Shown here piece after piece: positions 44,969-59,100 of a stretch of 64,000 bases of DNA. The stretch is from positions 2,108,001 to 2,172,000 of the forward strand of contig KQ964249.1 of NCBI GenBank assembly GCA_001566295.1, read 5' to 3'. The position numbers and the translations under genes were made by a program. Origin of the DNA: Microdochium bolleyi (taxonomy: Eukaryota; Ascomycota; Sordariomycetes; Xylariales; Microdochiaceae). Numbering within the stretch: the stretch's first letter is position 1; each line of letters starts with the position of its first letter. The notes beneath the pieces were generated by a model. The model saw nothing but the letters and a program-made list of their open reading frames with translations. It was not told the DNA's origin and did not search any database.

Positions 44969-47176
44969 CTAGCTTTGAAGCATACCGACCTCAGAGGTCG
45001 ACATAGTGGGAGACAACGGAGTATTGGCAGTGTTCGGGGCCTGCCTCGGTTCAGCATACGGAGCCGGAACAGCCCGGTGGTTTGGAGCTGTGCTAGTCGC
45101 AGCACCTGCATTCGAGCCCTCAAACGTAGAAGTTGCAGACTGTCGCAAGAAAGGTCCCAAAAGCCACGACTGGTCCTCCATGCCGAGCCCGGGAAGTGTA
45201 TTGCCCAGGCTCGGCAGACCTCCAGCATGCCGAGAAGGGTGAGCGTGAGCGTGAAACTGATAAAGATCCCTGCCGGACCCTTGGCCATGCTGGGTAGGAT
45301 GATGTCTGTCAGAAATCTGCAATACGGACACGTAGCTACACTATCCTAGAGAAGCTCACTTACTGTGTAATATGGAGTGCTGTTGGCCATCATTGCGCTG
45401 GATGATCCGGACCGGCCATTTGGTGGTGATCCCCGTACACTCGCGTGTCTTGCCCGTGTCCTGCGGCGCGCTTCGTGTGGGTCACCTGGCGGAGATCGCG
45501 GGCGACTATTCCATGCTGGTAATCGGTAACTCTCTGACCGCCGTCCGGACGTGTCAGATGGGTTCAAAAAGGCGTCACCGGGAGGGGCACTACTCAATCG
45601 TGGTCAGAACATCTCAAAAGCCACACTACGTGGAGAATTGACCTACCCAGGACGATATCGGACCGCCGGGTGCAGAGAGCCAGAACTGCCATCTTGTATC
45701 GAACTCCGCGTGCGAAGATGCTGAGCCCGCATCCACTGGCTCATGTTGTGGCGGCCGAATGAGTAGGTCGCCTGAGATGGTACTTTGTCTCTGCAGTACG
45801 GACACGTGTCGTTCTCTTCGAACCATTTCTTTATGCAGTGGTCTCCGAAGATGTGTTTACACTTGGGCAACCTCAGTGGGGCTTCTGTGATGTTTTCCGG
45901 CGCCGGAACTCCGTACTCGTTATAACAGATCACGCAGGCTGGTACAAGTTAGTGAGGGCGTTTCAAACGGGCGGTCCTAGCAGGACTTACCCTTGCCATC
46001 CTCGGGCAGATCGGCGATGTTGACAGTCTCCAGTGTGGCCAGTGCTTTTCCAGACGCTATTCTTCGCAATGAAAGCATGCCCCTCATAACCTGTTGTGCA
46101 CGCATGCGAGCCTCGGGTGAGGCTTGCGTGCCGACCGCCCCGTCAAGCATGAGTACAGCGCTCGAATCTGCCTCAAGCGGGTCGAACTCTGCCTCGTCGT
46201 CACTGAAATCATTGCCGACGTAGCGAGCGGGAGTCTGATGCGCTCGAGGTGGAGAGTGCGCTGAAGTGCCGGGTGCCCACCTAGAAGCAGATGGTGCTTG
46301 AGAGGTTTGAGAAGAGACAGGAGAGCTGTCTTCTGAGCTTGCACTCGCAGCAGACACGCTCTCTGTTTGTAAAAATCAGAAATGTGTTCTCGAGCCTTGG
46401 GCGCTGGGTCTATCATTGCAGGAACGTACCTTGTCCATCCTCAGACCTGCCAGCTGATCTGGGGGCCCGGGCATCTAGAGGCGACCGGGTGAACACTGGT
46501 GCACTTGGACCGGTTCGTGCAGGATCGGTAGCACTACAGTTTTCATTAGTGATCTGAAGTCGGGAAGCGACGTTCCAGAAGGAACTTACATGACGTCGCC
46601 TCCGAACGGGCCTACGAGAGGGTTCAAGTAGGATAGACTGTTGGGCGGATTGCCAGATTGAGAGATATTTTGGCTCCTTGAAGAGGCATAAGCGTTCGGA
46701 AAAGATTCGAAACCACCCATGGACGGCAGATAGGCTCCGGAATATCTGTCGTCGATGAAGGACTGCGAACTTGTGACGTACTCGTGCGGCCCAGTCAGGA
46801 GATTGCTCATCCCGTGTGGCGCATGCTGTCGAGCTGGATATTGGCTGCTGTGACCAGCAAGCATCGACGTTGGGTCGCTGCGAGAGCCCGGAAGTCGAAC
46901 CTGCGGTATTGCGGGGGCGGCAGGGTGGTGCCAGTCCGCTTGTGTAGGGTGATAATGGTAGGGAGGGTGAAACCATGCTCCGCGATGGCCGTGGTGTACT
47001 GGGTCGTATGAGGGAGCAGTGCGTGCTGGCGAGGTTGCTGAGGATGTGCCGTTTTCATAGCTATTGCGAAACGCCGGGCATGTTCGTCGTGCGTTGTCCT
47101 GGCCCGTGAATGGCCCAGGTGGGCGACCTGGCGCCCGATTTTGGTTCATGACGAATTCCGTGGCGGCCGGATCCAT
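44969..47176 (-). CDS. RING-H2 finger protein, probable E3 ubiquitin ligase
   Basis: Six exons: 47176-46590, 46533-46430, 46362-45991, 45938-45647, 45589-45364 and 45316-44969, giving 642 aa. A single C3H2C3 RING lies at residues 356-403: C356, C359, C381, H383, H388, C389, C400 and C403, with the typical WFEENDTCPYC end. RING-H2 proteins usually recruit an E2 and transfer ubiquitin; the substrate is unknown. The rest has no other domain. The N-terminal 200 residues are rich in Pro, His, Tyr and Ser, the middle is acidic and Ser-rich before a short helix (RMRAQQVMRGMLSLRR), and the C-terminal 240 residues are low-complexity with Arg/Pro/Ser then Ala/Thr. Introns are 56, 67, 52, 57 and 47 nt; all keep frame, and the one at 45990 sits directly before the RING. 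The acceptor of exon 5 (TAG at 45592) could shift by one codon. Confidence 0.82.
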
Positions 47177-50100
47177 CGTCTTCCTCGCTGTTGGTGGATT
47201 TGTCTGCACAGCGTTTTCACAAAGATCGTGTCCAGTCTGGGAATGGGATGCTGGTCGAATGTCCAGTTGATTGACTTGGGTGAATGCTCTGTCCGCTTAC
47301 TGAAGTGCCTGGACAGAAGCACACATCTGAAGGCCTGGCTGGGCTGCTTCCTGCGATAGGTATAATCGCTTCCCAGCTGAAGGGTAAATACTATTGCGTA
47401 CCAGGATGGGGAGGATGCTACGGTCACAATTCGCAGCTGTGAACATATCAATGGGGGGAAGAGCTGAGACAAGCGAGGGAGGCCGCCCGAGGCACCAAAG
47501 CTGCAAGTCGGTGCTCACTCTCGTAGCGAGCTCTCAGGCGTGAGTGGTAGGCCAGACGTGGATGCTGATCGGCTGGTCATGCGAAGGCAAGTATGCTCTG
47601 AACGGATGCTGGCAGGTAAGTAATTTGTCACGGCGATTGTTTGTGATCTAGCTCTGGTGGTGCATAGATCGTTTACTTGAAGTCGAGCCAGCCAGATATG
47701 ATCGGTAAAGTGAGCGATTGCCGGAAGCAGGTCGTTTTGTGGCCTGAATATATTTTCTGGCCGAGCATCCGCTGATGAATGCTTGCTGGGAATAGGCTGA
47801 TGACGATTGATGAGCAACAAGCTCTGGATGGTGGGCAGCACCGGCGACTTATACAGGCGCGGCTGGGTTTGGCTCGGCCTTGTAGGTGAGAATCGCCGAA
47901 TACAGGGCGTAGACAGGAGCAGGCATCCAGACGAGGCAGCTATGAAGAGCAATATGGGAATGCTGCGAAGCGATGTCAATGCTGGTAGGCAGTGGTCGTG
48001 GTGAGCAACGGAGTCTGTAGGATAGTGCCTCACAGACGAGCGGAGCTCCGTTGAGTTGCGTCGGTGTCGTTATGCGAAGGTGCCTGAGAGTCTTAGGTGA
48101 CGAGCTGGTCGGAAGGTAGGACCTGGAGGCGTCCGACACACGGAGACTGAGGGGGAAGCAGGGTGTAGAGAGCTACAAGGTTGAAGGAAGATGAGAATGG
48201 AAGCACGAGCATCGAGCCAGCACCACGGATAGGACGATCAGGAGGGCCAGGCGAGAGTCAGAGAGACAGGTGCAGACAGGAGCTGGGAGAGCCGGGCAGC
48301 TGTACGGCAGGAAGGCACGGCATAGAGGGGGAGGGAGGAAGCATCGAAGCTCTACGGATGGGGTCAGCCTTGGAAACCTTTGAGGCAGCAAAGTCGAGGT
48401 GAGGAGGACCATTGATTGACTGGGCTAGGCAAACCCAGCTGGGCCCAGCCTGACCATCCGCCAACGCAGTCGAGCCCACCAGAGACAGGTGCGAGCACCG
48501 GGCAGCACGAGCCATACGTGACGGGTTGCCGATTCCGAACGAGAGACGCCGAAACGCACGCACGCACACACGCAGGCGGCTGGGAGGTGGTGCTCCCTCT
48601 GTGGTGGCCACCCGGCCAAGTGGGTGATACCAGACAGGTCAGGACCAGGCAGGCAAGCGGAGCAGCAGCAGCCATGGGCCCAAGACGGGGACTAGAAGTG
48701 AGGCATGCCACACACCTAGCGCAGGCGAGGAGCAGCGATTGCTCGCTCCCGAGTGCATGAACATGACTCTGGCGCCTGGGCTCACTAGTCGCGCGCCTGC
48801 TCCATCAAGCACACGCAGGACGGAGAGGGGTGTGTGAGGTTGTCTGGGCCTGGTCCCCGGCTGCGTTCCAAGGTTGGGACTACTCAAGCAAGGCATGGGC
48901 AGGACGCAAACTACCTGACGCTCAATGCAGACAGAGGCAGGCTCGGCAGGCTCTGGCGTCGCAGAGCGGTCCCACGGTCGGACAAGGACGCTACAGGGGC
49001 CCTGACTTCCAGCACCGCAATCAGACGCCGGCCCGTCGCCCAGTGCTCACGTTGGGCGATCGTGCTTGCTCATGTGAGCCATGGCAGTCGGAGGCCAGCC
49101 GGGGTAATTGGAGGAGGGGTGGCCCGCGATTGGGACCAGCACGAGGTGAACCACAAAACGTGCGCCTTTCGACAAGGCGGGACAAGAGCCGGGTTGTTGA
49201 AGTGTGATGTGGCAGGCGTCGACACTGTCTGGGAGCCGTGACGGGAGCACCCCTGTGCACTGCGATGGAGTGCCCGGGAGCATTACGGCTCGGCTGGTGC
49301 TGTTTGAACCACCAGACGGGAATTGAGACCTTTGTGTCTGACTTGCGAGGCAGCGTCCCCCGCCGGCTGACTGGCTGGCTCAAGAGAAATCACCATGCCG
49401 TCACCTTGGACGCCTGGGGACGCATGTGCAGATCCAGCGCCTGAGAAGCAGCAATCCGCGCACAAGAGCAACAGCATGAATATCCAACGTCAGCAATGCA
49501 ACATGGGGAGCGTCGTGCGTGCCTCCAGGCAAAGCAAATCCAATCCGGAGACACCTTTCTGGCTACGTCCGCCTCCGTCGACCTGCCTGCACGACGCCGG
49601 CATGGAGCCAATTGTAGGACCAGGCTTGAGCTGCTTGATTGAGAGTGGCCTGTCCGGCTGTCGAGAGACCGGGCCAGGGGGGGTGGCAAAAGGGCACGCA
49701 GGAAACCAAAATGTGGTCAGGCGCATGCTGCCGAAGCGCAGTCGGCGAGGGGCTTTCCGAGCTTGGTATGAAGTGCGTAATAAAGCCGTCTCCGGAACAA
49801 CTTGCGAGACAACGAATCTACCTTCAGAAGTGTCCTTTAACCTCGGCGAGGCGGAGCATGCTCTTGAGGTCTTCGCCGGGTGTACTGTGGGCAGGTGCGA
49901 GCTTCTGGAGAGCTTGGCACAGCTTGCCACTCCACTGACGCAGAGAGACGGGCACGGTGCCCGTGCGCTACAACGTCAGCGGAGAATCACACAAGCCGTG
50001 CTCCGCATAAAGATAGCTTGACGACACAACTCCGTTATCACGAACGGATGGAGGCTGGCAAGTGTCAGTTGCACCAAAAGCCGGGTCGGAGGAAACGGGC

Positions 50101-53100
50101 GGCACGGCAGCAGCAGCCCTTTGTGAGGCTTGGCACTGTCGACTTGAAATACGGAGTGCCTGGACGTCTGTTTGTGTGCTTTGCGGGAGTGAGACGGTTG
50201 GGGTCGCACCCGCATGCGAAGTCATTCGCGTCCCAAGAGCACAATGTATTATTGGTCAGTGTTGATTTGTGAGGGCGCAGGCTGCGGCAGGGATGGAGCG
50301 CCGTGCCTTTTGTCGTATGTAGGACTGGCTGGATGCTGATGGCTTGATGGTGCTGTGCTGGTGGCGGTTGCAAGCACTAACAACCTTGGAAGTTGTTAGC
50401 GGACAGGAGTGGGCCGAAGATCAGCTGGGCGCATCAGGTGTGGTGCATCCCAGTGCAGTCCTGCGGACGGAGCACAGGACGACAAGCCCCCGAGCTGCCC
50501 CAAGCCCATGAAGCTCGTGTCCAGAGTCGACGCTTGCACGACCAAGGGCACTAGTGTTGGCAACAAGCACTCGAGCCTCCGACAGTCTCCCTGGAGTAGA
50601 CTTCTCAATGTCGGAAGCGAATGGTGAAACTGCAAATGGTCGACGTGGCCGCCACGGCGGGATCCTTGCGAGAGCTCCGTCCGAGGCTCCAGCCGTCCGC
50701 GGCCCTTGCTGCCGTGGATTGGCAGGCCGGCGGGCGCTGCCTCGGGGGTTGTCTTGGTTCGTCATGGCAGGTCGGTTGGGTGCAGGCTGGAGGTGACGAT
50801 CGTTGATAAAGCCGCGTCCCGCTCCCAAGGTGCATTCCCATGCATTATTGAGATGGGCAGAGTGCTCAGGCAGGTGCCAGCCACGCTGAGTGGCGCCTTC
50901 GTTTCGCTTGACCTTCCCACAGTCGGACAGCAACACTTCGCCTGGCAATGATCCAACCTTCTGCCTTCTTGCAGCACGTACTGCCGCGTCTCGCAAGGTC
51001 GGGCTTGCCGTCGACAAGCTCTCCCCCGGCCCCGGCATCACCCACCCCAGGGTACCTATCGACTGCGATACAGGCTCGCCCCCTCGACCTGACTCGGCTT
51101 GACCGCCAGAGCCGGGCCGCAAGCTCGGTCTCGTCCACGTGGACATGCCGTGAACAGCTCCACATGATGGACCAGCAGTGCCATCGTCATGGACACGCCG
51201 AGATAAGACCTCCAGGGCTCTCTCAGACACCCGTCCCGCTCTGTTCTCCTCTGACGCCCCATGCCACGCCCGCTTGCTTTGGGGCCAAGGCACACTACGC
51301 CAGATGCTTCGCCTTCGTGTCATGGCTTGCCAGCCATCGATTGTCCAGCCCAACCTAGTCAAGCCTTAGCGAAACTTCAGCATGCACTCCTGTTGAAAAT
51401 GAAGGCTCGCTCGCCCCTCGCCATGTGCAAGCCTTTCTGCATACGCACTTGCACTGGCCATCACGGCTCCTGCAAGGTATATGCAACTGTCGGACCATTC
51501 AAAGACGATATTCTGACATGGGAGGTTACGGGCACGGCATTTGCCCACCCGGCTTCTTCGGCCCTTCCGCTCCGGCCATTAGCCGGGCTCTGGAGGCGAC
51601 TGTGACGTCCATTCCAAGCACAGATTGCTGGCGCGGCCAACACGAGTGTTACCCGAAGCATCACATAACCACTACATTTATGATTCGGACCACAAGCCCC
51701 TGGTATGCATCACTTCGTGCTCTCAGCAAGCACTCTTGCGCCTCCGTTCCTCTGGTGGTACTCCAAAGCTGTTCGCGGGCTTCACCCCTGGTTTCGTATC
51801 GCAGGCTTGATCCGCGTAAGGACACCCTGGTCTAGGCCATGTCTAAGGTATCTAGTCTCATCGGCGTTCGGAGCACTTGTCTCCTCTCTTTTCCTTCGCA
51901 GAGGAAGGGCAGACCTGACCGTTTCGTGAACAATGTGCTTCACATACGCTGTTCTGGCTTCTGCGCATTGTTATAGTGAGTGTTCCGCAATGGGCGTTTG
52001 AGCCACCACACGACGCAACGCCTGCTGAGCGATCGCCGACAATGAAAAAACAGAGGTGAGATAGCCACGGGTCCTCTCTTGCTTGTTGGCCGGTGTCGAC
52101 CTTGGGAAATCCTTGTTTGCTGTGGCTGGTGCTTTCAAACAGTGTTGGCGAGGTAACTCTTTGTGTGACGTGGCAAGCTGCGTTGTTTCGCTTCTTAACA
52201 TGTCGTTATGTATAGCACGGGCCAATCTGGCAGTCCCTGGTTTGGATCGACTGACCAACATGCTCACAGAAGCACCATAACTTCCCCGACAACAAGCATC
52301 CAGGCCACCGGCAGTGTGCTTGCTCCCTCTCGCAGGGCACTTGTTCAACATTGATTGTCTATTTTTTCAGGCCGCGATCCTACGAGTATAACCCTCATCT
52401 CCTCGCAGCTCAGTGTGCCAAGCCTTCTTTGATTCTTCTGCACAGCTGTGCTGATCGTGGGATCTCGATTTATGCCGGACATCTATTTATGCCTACACCT
52501 CGGCTTGCTATTGCTTCGTGTTGGGCGGTCGAGGCCAACGACCCAACGAGGTACGGAAATGGATGCACCAGATAGGTGGTCATGCCTGTCCAGTGTCGAA
52601 ACAAGCTCGAGCTGAAACGTGCAACTATTAATATCCCCATGGTTGATAGATTCAGCGTCATGACGCGCTCTAATCGTCAGAACTTCGATCCTCCTGGCCG
52701 TGCGAAATGGCGTCGTTGCTTGATGAGCCCACCAGCAAAAACATCCCTCGTGTGCGTGAAGGGAGGGCCTTTCCGCTGTCTAACATGGACGAACACGACC
52801 AGCAGTCACTGTCCGTGAGAGACGGCTTCGAGCCTAGATTCGTTTTGGTTGTGGGCTTCTGTTCTGTTTGACCTAGTCTTATCCGTTGCCTTGATCTCGA
52901 GGGACACTGCGCGCTGCCTATCCGCTCGCCGTAGCTGATGCTGGGTGTCTGTCCGCGAGATGCCGGTGTGAGAAGAAGCGGAGAAGCGCTCGGCCAAAGA
53001 CCGGAATTCGCACGTCGCGCGGAACTTGACTGGAGATGGTCGCAATAGCGAGTGCTAGCCCTGTAATTACAAGTGTGCACTCTCGTAGCATTGCTGTTGT

Positions 53101-56100
53101 CGGCGAGTGATCGGACGCATTCTCTGGAAGGACAGAGAGGCGTTCTGAAAATACACGAAACTGACATCTGGCCAGACTGGCCAGGCTACAATCTTTGTCT
53201 GAAAATTAAGGTAAGATGCGATTTAGTTGGCCACGAGACGGAACGATACATTGTGGCCAGCGAACGTGGTCACTTGTCCTATGTTGTGCTTCACCTATCT
53301 CTGGTCGCAGAATATGCTCGCTCGCAACCGCTCGCGCAGTGCGTTACGGCCCAGCTTGACATGCCAGAGGCGGGAGGCTGTGCCATGTGGCGGTAATACC
53401 GGGGACTCGATCAACCATATCAATGCATCAGTGTCTTGTCAGTGCAGCCTGGGAGATGATGCCGTAGTTTTGTGTCAAGAGTAACAGGCCGTAGCGTTCT
53501 GCGAATGTGGCTTTGCGAGCTCTGACACGAGGTCGTCTTTTGGCGGCGTTTATGTGCCATCGGAGTTGCTCCACCTGTCCATTTACATAAGCAAGAGTCA
53601 TGTCCAGAAGTTTGCTCTGTAGTGTCGTTACCTTGCTTGGGACGCCCTTCGAGGACTGGCTTATGAACCTGTTCTGTTGCGACCCGACTTGCTTTACGTG
53701 AAGAGTGCGGCCTCGGTCGAAGGGTTGGGCGTAGGCTTGTGTTAGTGATAGGAAGGCCTGTCTTGTTCTTGTTCTGTTGGGCATTGCGCGCCTAAAGAAA
53801 CGGATTTTTTGCGAGGCTGTGTCAGAAATTGAACAACACAAAGCCCGAATGTGGCCATCCATGAGATGTTTTGGTCATCATGCATATGGCCGAATCGGTT
53901 GTCCAGATCTCTCAGTGCCGAGCCTCTAAAATGAACAGAAGAGTATCCGGAAGATGTTACGATGAGAGCCGAGTCTGTCTTGACAAGCAGAGCGTGGAGC
54001 TTGGACAAGCCAGTGGCCGCCCTTCTTGAATCCAGTCACTCGTGTGCACAGCCCATCTGCTCGCGAGTCTTCCCATCCAGCGTACGGCTCATGTGTTTCT
54101 AGCTTCGACTGGCTCTTGAGGTTGTTTAAACCAAGTTCTGCGATATATACACACTAATTTGTGGCAAATCAACAAAAGGCTGCAGTTACACTCGCGTTTA
54201 TATGAGAGAGAGTTCTCCCGTGGGCTTGGTGGAAATTGGACCTCTTCAACTTCAGCAACAAAGAGAGTTTCTCGAAACATTGTTAGACCGAGGCGCTGTC
54301 TCAGCCTCAACTCTTACAGTCGTCGCATACTGCTTGCGTTCACGCAGAGAATAGGTACTTTGGAAGCCGAGAAACCTCGCCTGAACTTTGTAAATGATAC
54401 TGCAATTCTGACGAGAAATTTTGACAAAGTAAAACAATGATGATATCAGGATGCAAAGTCGTTTTGCTGTACCTAAGTTACGGATATCTTATGTAACAAA
54501 GAGCAGAATATGTGCTCAGTTTCACGACCTACTTGTACACCTGCACGAACCCGATCTTTGGAAATTGGCAGGCTCTTCACAAGTTGCTATAGTTTGTCAA
54601 GCTTGATATCAGCCGTCCGAGTGTCCAAAAATGGAGATAGGGTTTTTTTTTTTTTTTTTCTTCCCTTTTCCTCTTTAGAACGGTGCTTTCAAAACATGAT
54701 CTTTCTATCCTTTCGGAAATATTGAATCCTTTTCAGTTCTCTTTTCTCCTTTTCTCTTTTCTCTTCAAATAGGTGGAAAGTCTAAAGCTTCTATTCCTGG
54801 GAAGGAAAACGCCAGTTGAAAAACCCAACAGGAAAAGTGAATCCAACCCCGTAGACCTCAGGGGTTACAAAGCCGTGTCGCTGTGTCCGCCACAACACCA
54901 AGACCAGTAGCTATCAGTCTCTGGTGAAGTCGTAAGACTCCATGCAAAATGGACTCTCACTCTCCCCCGTCACCGCATCTTGTAGTTTCAGACACGGCCG
55001 GACAGTGCAAGACTGTACCGGGAAATACACGACGCAGCTGAGCAAGAAGTGGTAAGCAACAACATCAACATCGACGTCGACTAGGTCACACGACTCTAAA
55101 GCTCCAAGTCTAACTGAAAGCAACACGCTCGCGGCAGAGGGGCTTAACTGATGGCGAGAAATGGATAAGACGGCCCAGGACGGGGTTTCACTAGACCTAC
55201 CGCAGAGGCAGCTGAGCGCGTTAAGTGAGCTTGCTCGGCCGAGCCTTCTGAGTCCCCAAGGCAAACAACTTTCATGCACTATAGCACAGAGAGAGACACT
55301 GTACAAAGAGCCACTACGACACCTGCCAGGACATTAGACAAAGACGCACAGATAGACAGGCGCAATGCCGCGAACGAGAAGGCAGGGCCAGAAAGGCATC
55401 CCAGTGCGAGTCTCCTGGCTGCACCCTCGACAGCCGAACCCCCACGACCGGACGTGCCGCTTTTTTCTTATCCCGTACTTACCGAACCATGAGGGTGGCG
55501 AACAAGTGGCCTAGACAAGGCTCTCGAGTTGCTGCAGTTGGTTTCACCTAGCATGTTCACCCTCCACTCTATTCTGGGAACGCTTTCGGTGAGTGTCCGC
55601 GCAATGGTACCCTCGCTCAGTCGGCGACGTGCTTGGTGAGACGTCATGAGCCCTGTTCGCGCGGGCATTGGGTGGCAGGGACATGGATTCTTCCGAGGCT
55701 TTTCTGATGCCATCTGCCTGATGATTCCTCCAGGCTTTCGACGAGGAGATGGCTTTTTGAGCGTGGACTTGCAGGACTGGGACAAACATACCGTTCCTCC
55801 ACATGCAGAGGGGCGGCTATAATGGCGCAGCGTCTTGTACATGGCGCGTACTCAACTATTTCTGAAAGGGTCCTGGCCTCTTTGACTTTGTCTTGGTCTT
55901 ATTCATTATTGATAGCGAGGCATCGTCCACCATGGCCGTTGATAGTCGCGAGCCCCGAGATTGTGTAGAACACAAAAGCATCATAATCGGTACCCCCGAT
56001 CCGAGACCTGTCACCGGGAAGGCTCTTCCGACAAGAACAGGGCTATTCTGCAGGGTTGGCAGGCAGGAACCACCGGGAACAAACCACAAGTGAGAGCAGG

Positions 56101-59100
56101 AGGCGTGCAGCGGTACGTCTTGTCTTCCGCAGCTGCAAGGCTCAGTCGGAGCACGTGTACTAATTTACATCCGATGTTAGGTTGAAGATGGCCGGGAACA
56201 TGATCCCGATTGATGTTTTTATTTTCACATCTTCAACAATCGAATTCCAAACCGATAGGCGATGATCAGGGCCGGGGGGGCAAGAGGAACAGGCATGCGT
56301 TGAGGTACATCTACAGAATTGTGATGAGAAGGAGAGGAGCAAGGGGCCAGACGCGAGAAGGATCGCGCAGCAGAGCAGAGCAGAGCAGAGCCCGGCCAGG
56401 AACCTTGTGCCAGCTACCCTACAGGCAAGCCTGCTCCGGTGGCATATTCATCCGCCCCGTGGAGGGACAGACAGCCAGGACAGCCTTCTCGAGATACCCA
56501 GTAGTCCTTCTGCAGACGGCTGACCCAGCCCTTACTGTCCCAGCCTGGCTGTTACCGACTCCACCGGTCAGGGAACTTTCTCGGGAATGGTTCATACCCT
56601 ATGCATACCTTAGGTTCTGCATACACAAGGCGGTTTAGCCTTGTAGCATGCGGGTGACGTGCTCAAGTCACATTCCTCTTCTCGCCTAGCCTCCTCTTGT
56701 TCTCACCGACCATCTACGTACCGCGACCCTGTCGTGTCCGCATAGATACGCAAGGGGGGGCTTGGTGGCGAAGAGAGAGGGGGATGATGACAGCGCGTGG
56801 AGGACCACCTACCCACCCCCTGGAGCCGTTCTCCCCCTCCACTACGTACATAAAAAGTACCGTTGTTGGTATCGGGAGCGCGGCTCGGTAGTCGTCATCC
56901 GCGAAGCGTGTGAGCAGGATTTCCCGGGGGTTGGGCGTGGAAGTGAAAGTATAACCGGCATGCTGTCAGAGCTCACAGGGCGTAGGCCGCCTGTGTAGAT
57001 CATTAGTTCTTCCCTTGTCATCGCCTGTCCGCTCGCTTGCTCGTGCCCTGCGCGTGTTTCACAGGAAGGGCCTTGAAGTGGAAAGGCGTGGAGTTGACGC
57101 TCCATGAGTCGAGCCCTAGATGCTTGCTTCATGAGAGTGACACCCTAGGTAGCTGCGCCATGACACTCGGCGCAGAAAAGTCTCGATACGCGTCAATGGC
57201 GCTCCCTCGAGGTTTGCAACCAAGAGAGAGGGGAGAGTGGGAGCGATCATGTAACCGAGTCAAGGGGGAACAATCGGCGCTGAAGAGGTCCCTGTTCAGT
57301 ATGAACTGAATACACAAGGTAAACCCAGGGCTCTCAACGGAGCCTCCTGTAAGACACTCACGGGGACCAGGTCCAGCATTTGCGAGTCCGGGCAGGCCTG
57401 CTCGCCCGCTCACATCAGGGCTTAGGCACACCGTGAGTGGCGAGAGTGGTTGTCAGTAAGCCGACCGCGGCACGTAACTTGGGCTCGGCACCTAGGTCGC
57501 AAGTGATCTATTGTCCCAGCTGGGGGAGAGATCAGTCACTATCGCACTCTACGCTGTAAGTCGCTCCATGGAGTGGCAGGGCAGGGCGAGAGCCCGCATC
57601 TGCCCCGGACTCTGAAGCTTACTGGGGAATACTCTTGCAAGGCGGAGTCTCCTATGGAGTCGATATCTTAGGGCCAGCCGGGGGTGGCGTAGTTAGATGA
57701 TACCCACCATTTGGCCGGTGAACTCCGAGAAGGTTCCTGGTGCGACTGCGCGCGTGCTTGAGCGCCTCGAGTTGACGCCCGTGGTGGATTTCGAAGCCTC
57801 TGGGCCTTGCTAGTCTATATCTTGATAGTTGAGAGTAAGAATTCGAAACCCACCTGCGAGTCTTCCGCGCAATAAGAGGGATGTGGTCCAGGTCTTGTTA
57901 CGATGAGCATCCCACTTAGCGAGGCTTCTCGACGAAAGCGACTGGACATCTCCTTCCCCCTGAGATAATAGCCATCGATGGGGATGGTCCATATCCCTTG
58001 CCACACGGATGTATCATCTGCTCGATAGCAAAGCAGCATCTGAGCAGCCTGCCCATAACTTTGTTCATCTGTCTTCCTGGTTCGGGTCGTCAGGACTTCC
58101 CGAACACACGCCCAGTCAGTCACTAGGTAGTGACTTGCGTAGCTGGTCAAGGCATGCTCGCCAAAACACAATATAACGCGGAATAAGACACCCATGTCCA
58201 TGTCCGACAACCCTGGCCGTCGCCCCCAGCCCCAGCTGACTACGCATCGGGAAGAAAGGTCTGGATTTTGTTGGAGCAGTACAGTACGTACATTATGTAC
58301 TTGAGTCTTAATCTCAGGCATAGGCGCGCGTCGTAGCCTTGCTTACCTAAATATAACCCCCCCGTGCCCCTGGGGACGGTTACTGTCACTTTTGATGAGC
58401 TGACTAGGCAACTCCAGACTTGGCCTCGGTGAATAAACGGCCCGGCTCCCTGGACATGTCGTCGTACAGCCAACCCCTGCCCCTGGTCCGTTGCGGTTGG
58501 AGACTGCTGGGAGTGATTCGTCCGAGACTCCCTGGACGTTGCAGCGGGTTCGTTTGGCATTGATCAGTGGCAAGGGCGCAACGGTCTTATTAAAGCGGCA
58601 CGTGGGCGAGCTGCTGGTGCGATGGACTAACGAGACAGGAAAGAGAACTTTCCCCAACCCAAGCCACACGACGACCAAACGGTCCCCCAAGGTTGACAAG
58701 GGGGGTGCGGAAAAGCCCAGCCAGCGTGGATCTTTGTTGGTTTTGTTCTCGGTGGCGTGAACATCCGGATCAGAGATGCTGCACGGACGGGAGCGTGCAG
58801 GCCGGGACCGCAGGGACGGGAGGATCGCCCGCGTGGCCATCCTGCGTGGTGAACCAGAGGTGGTGTGGGCGCTTGAGCGTCGTGAGGAGGCCAACAAGGC
58901 TGCGCTTACCAGTCATGACGGGCGGATGTGACGCGGTAACAGGAGAAAGGGGAGGCAGTGTGCCATCACCAGAGCCAACACGTCGTGCTGTCCATGCGAC
59001 CTGAGATGTGTCGGTGTCCAGTAGAAACCTTAGAAGACCTGGGTGGGTGCCTAACATAGCTGCTGTCCCTCGGTCCCGGGAGCCTGGGGATTGGGCGACT

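Noticed and set aside
47515..48033. 172-codon minus-strand frame upstream of the RING gene
   Set aside because: No domain was found. The position and pyrimidine-rich composition fit a 5' leader.
49395..50021. 208-codon plus-strand frame in the long gene-free region
   Set aside because: Composition is irregular, with overlapping frames of similar length on the other strand. No domain is present.
57815..58321. 168-codon minus-strand frame with a protein-like look
   Set aside because: No homologue or domain is recognised, third positions are not biased like real genes here, and there are no neighbouring exons. It was left as chance.
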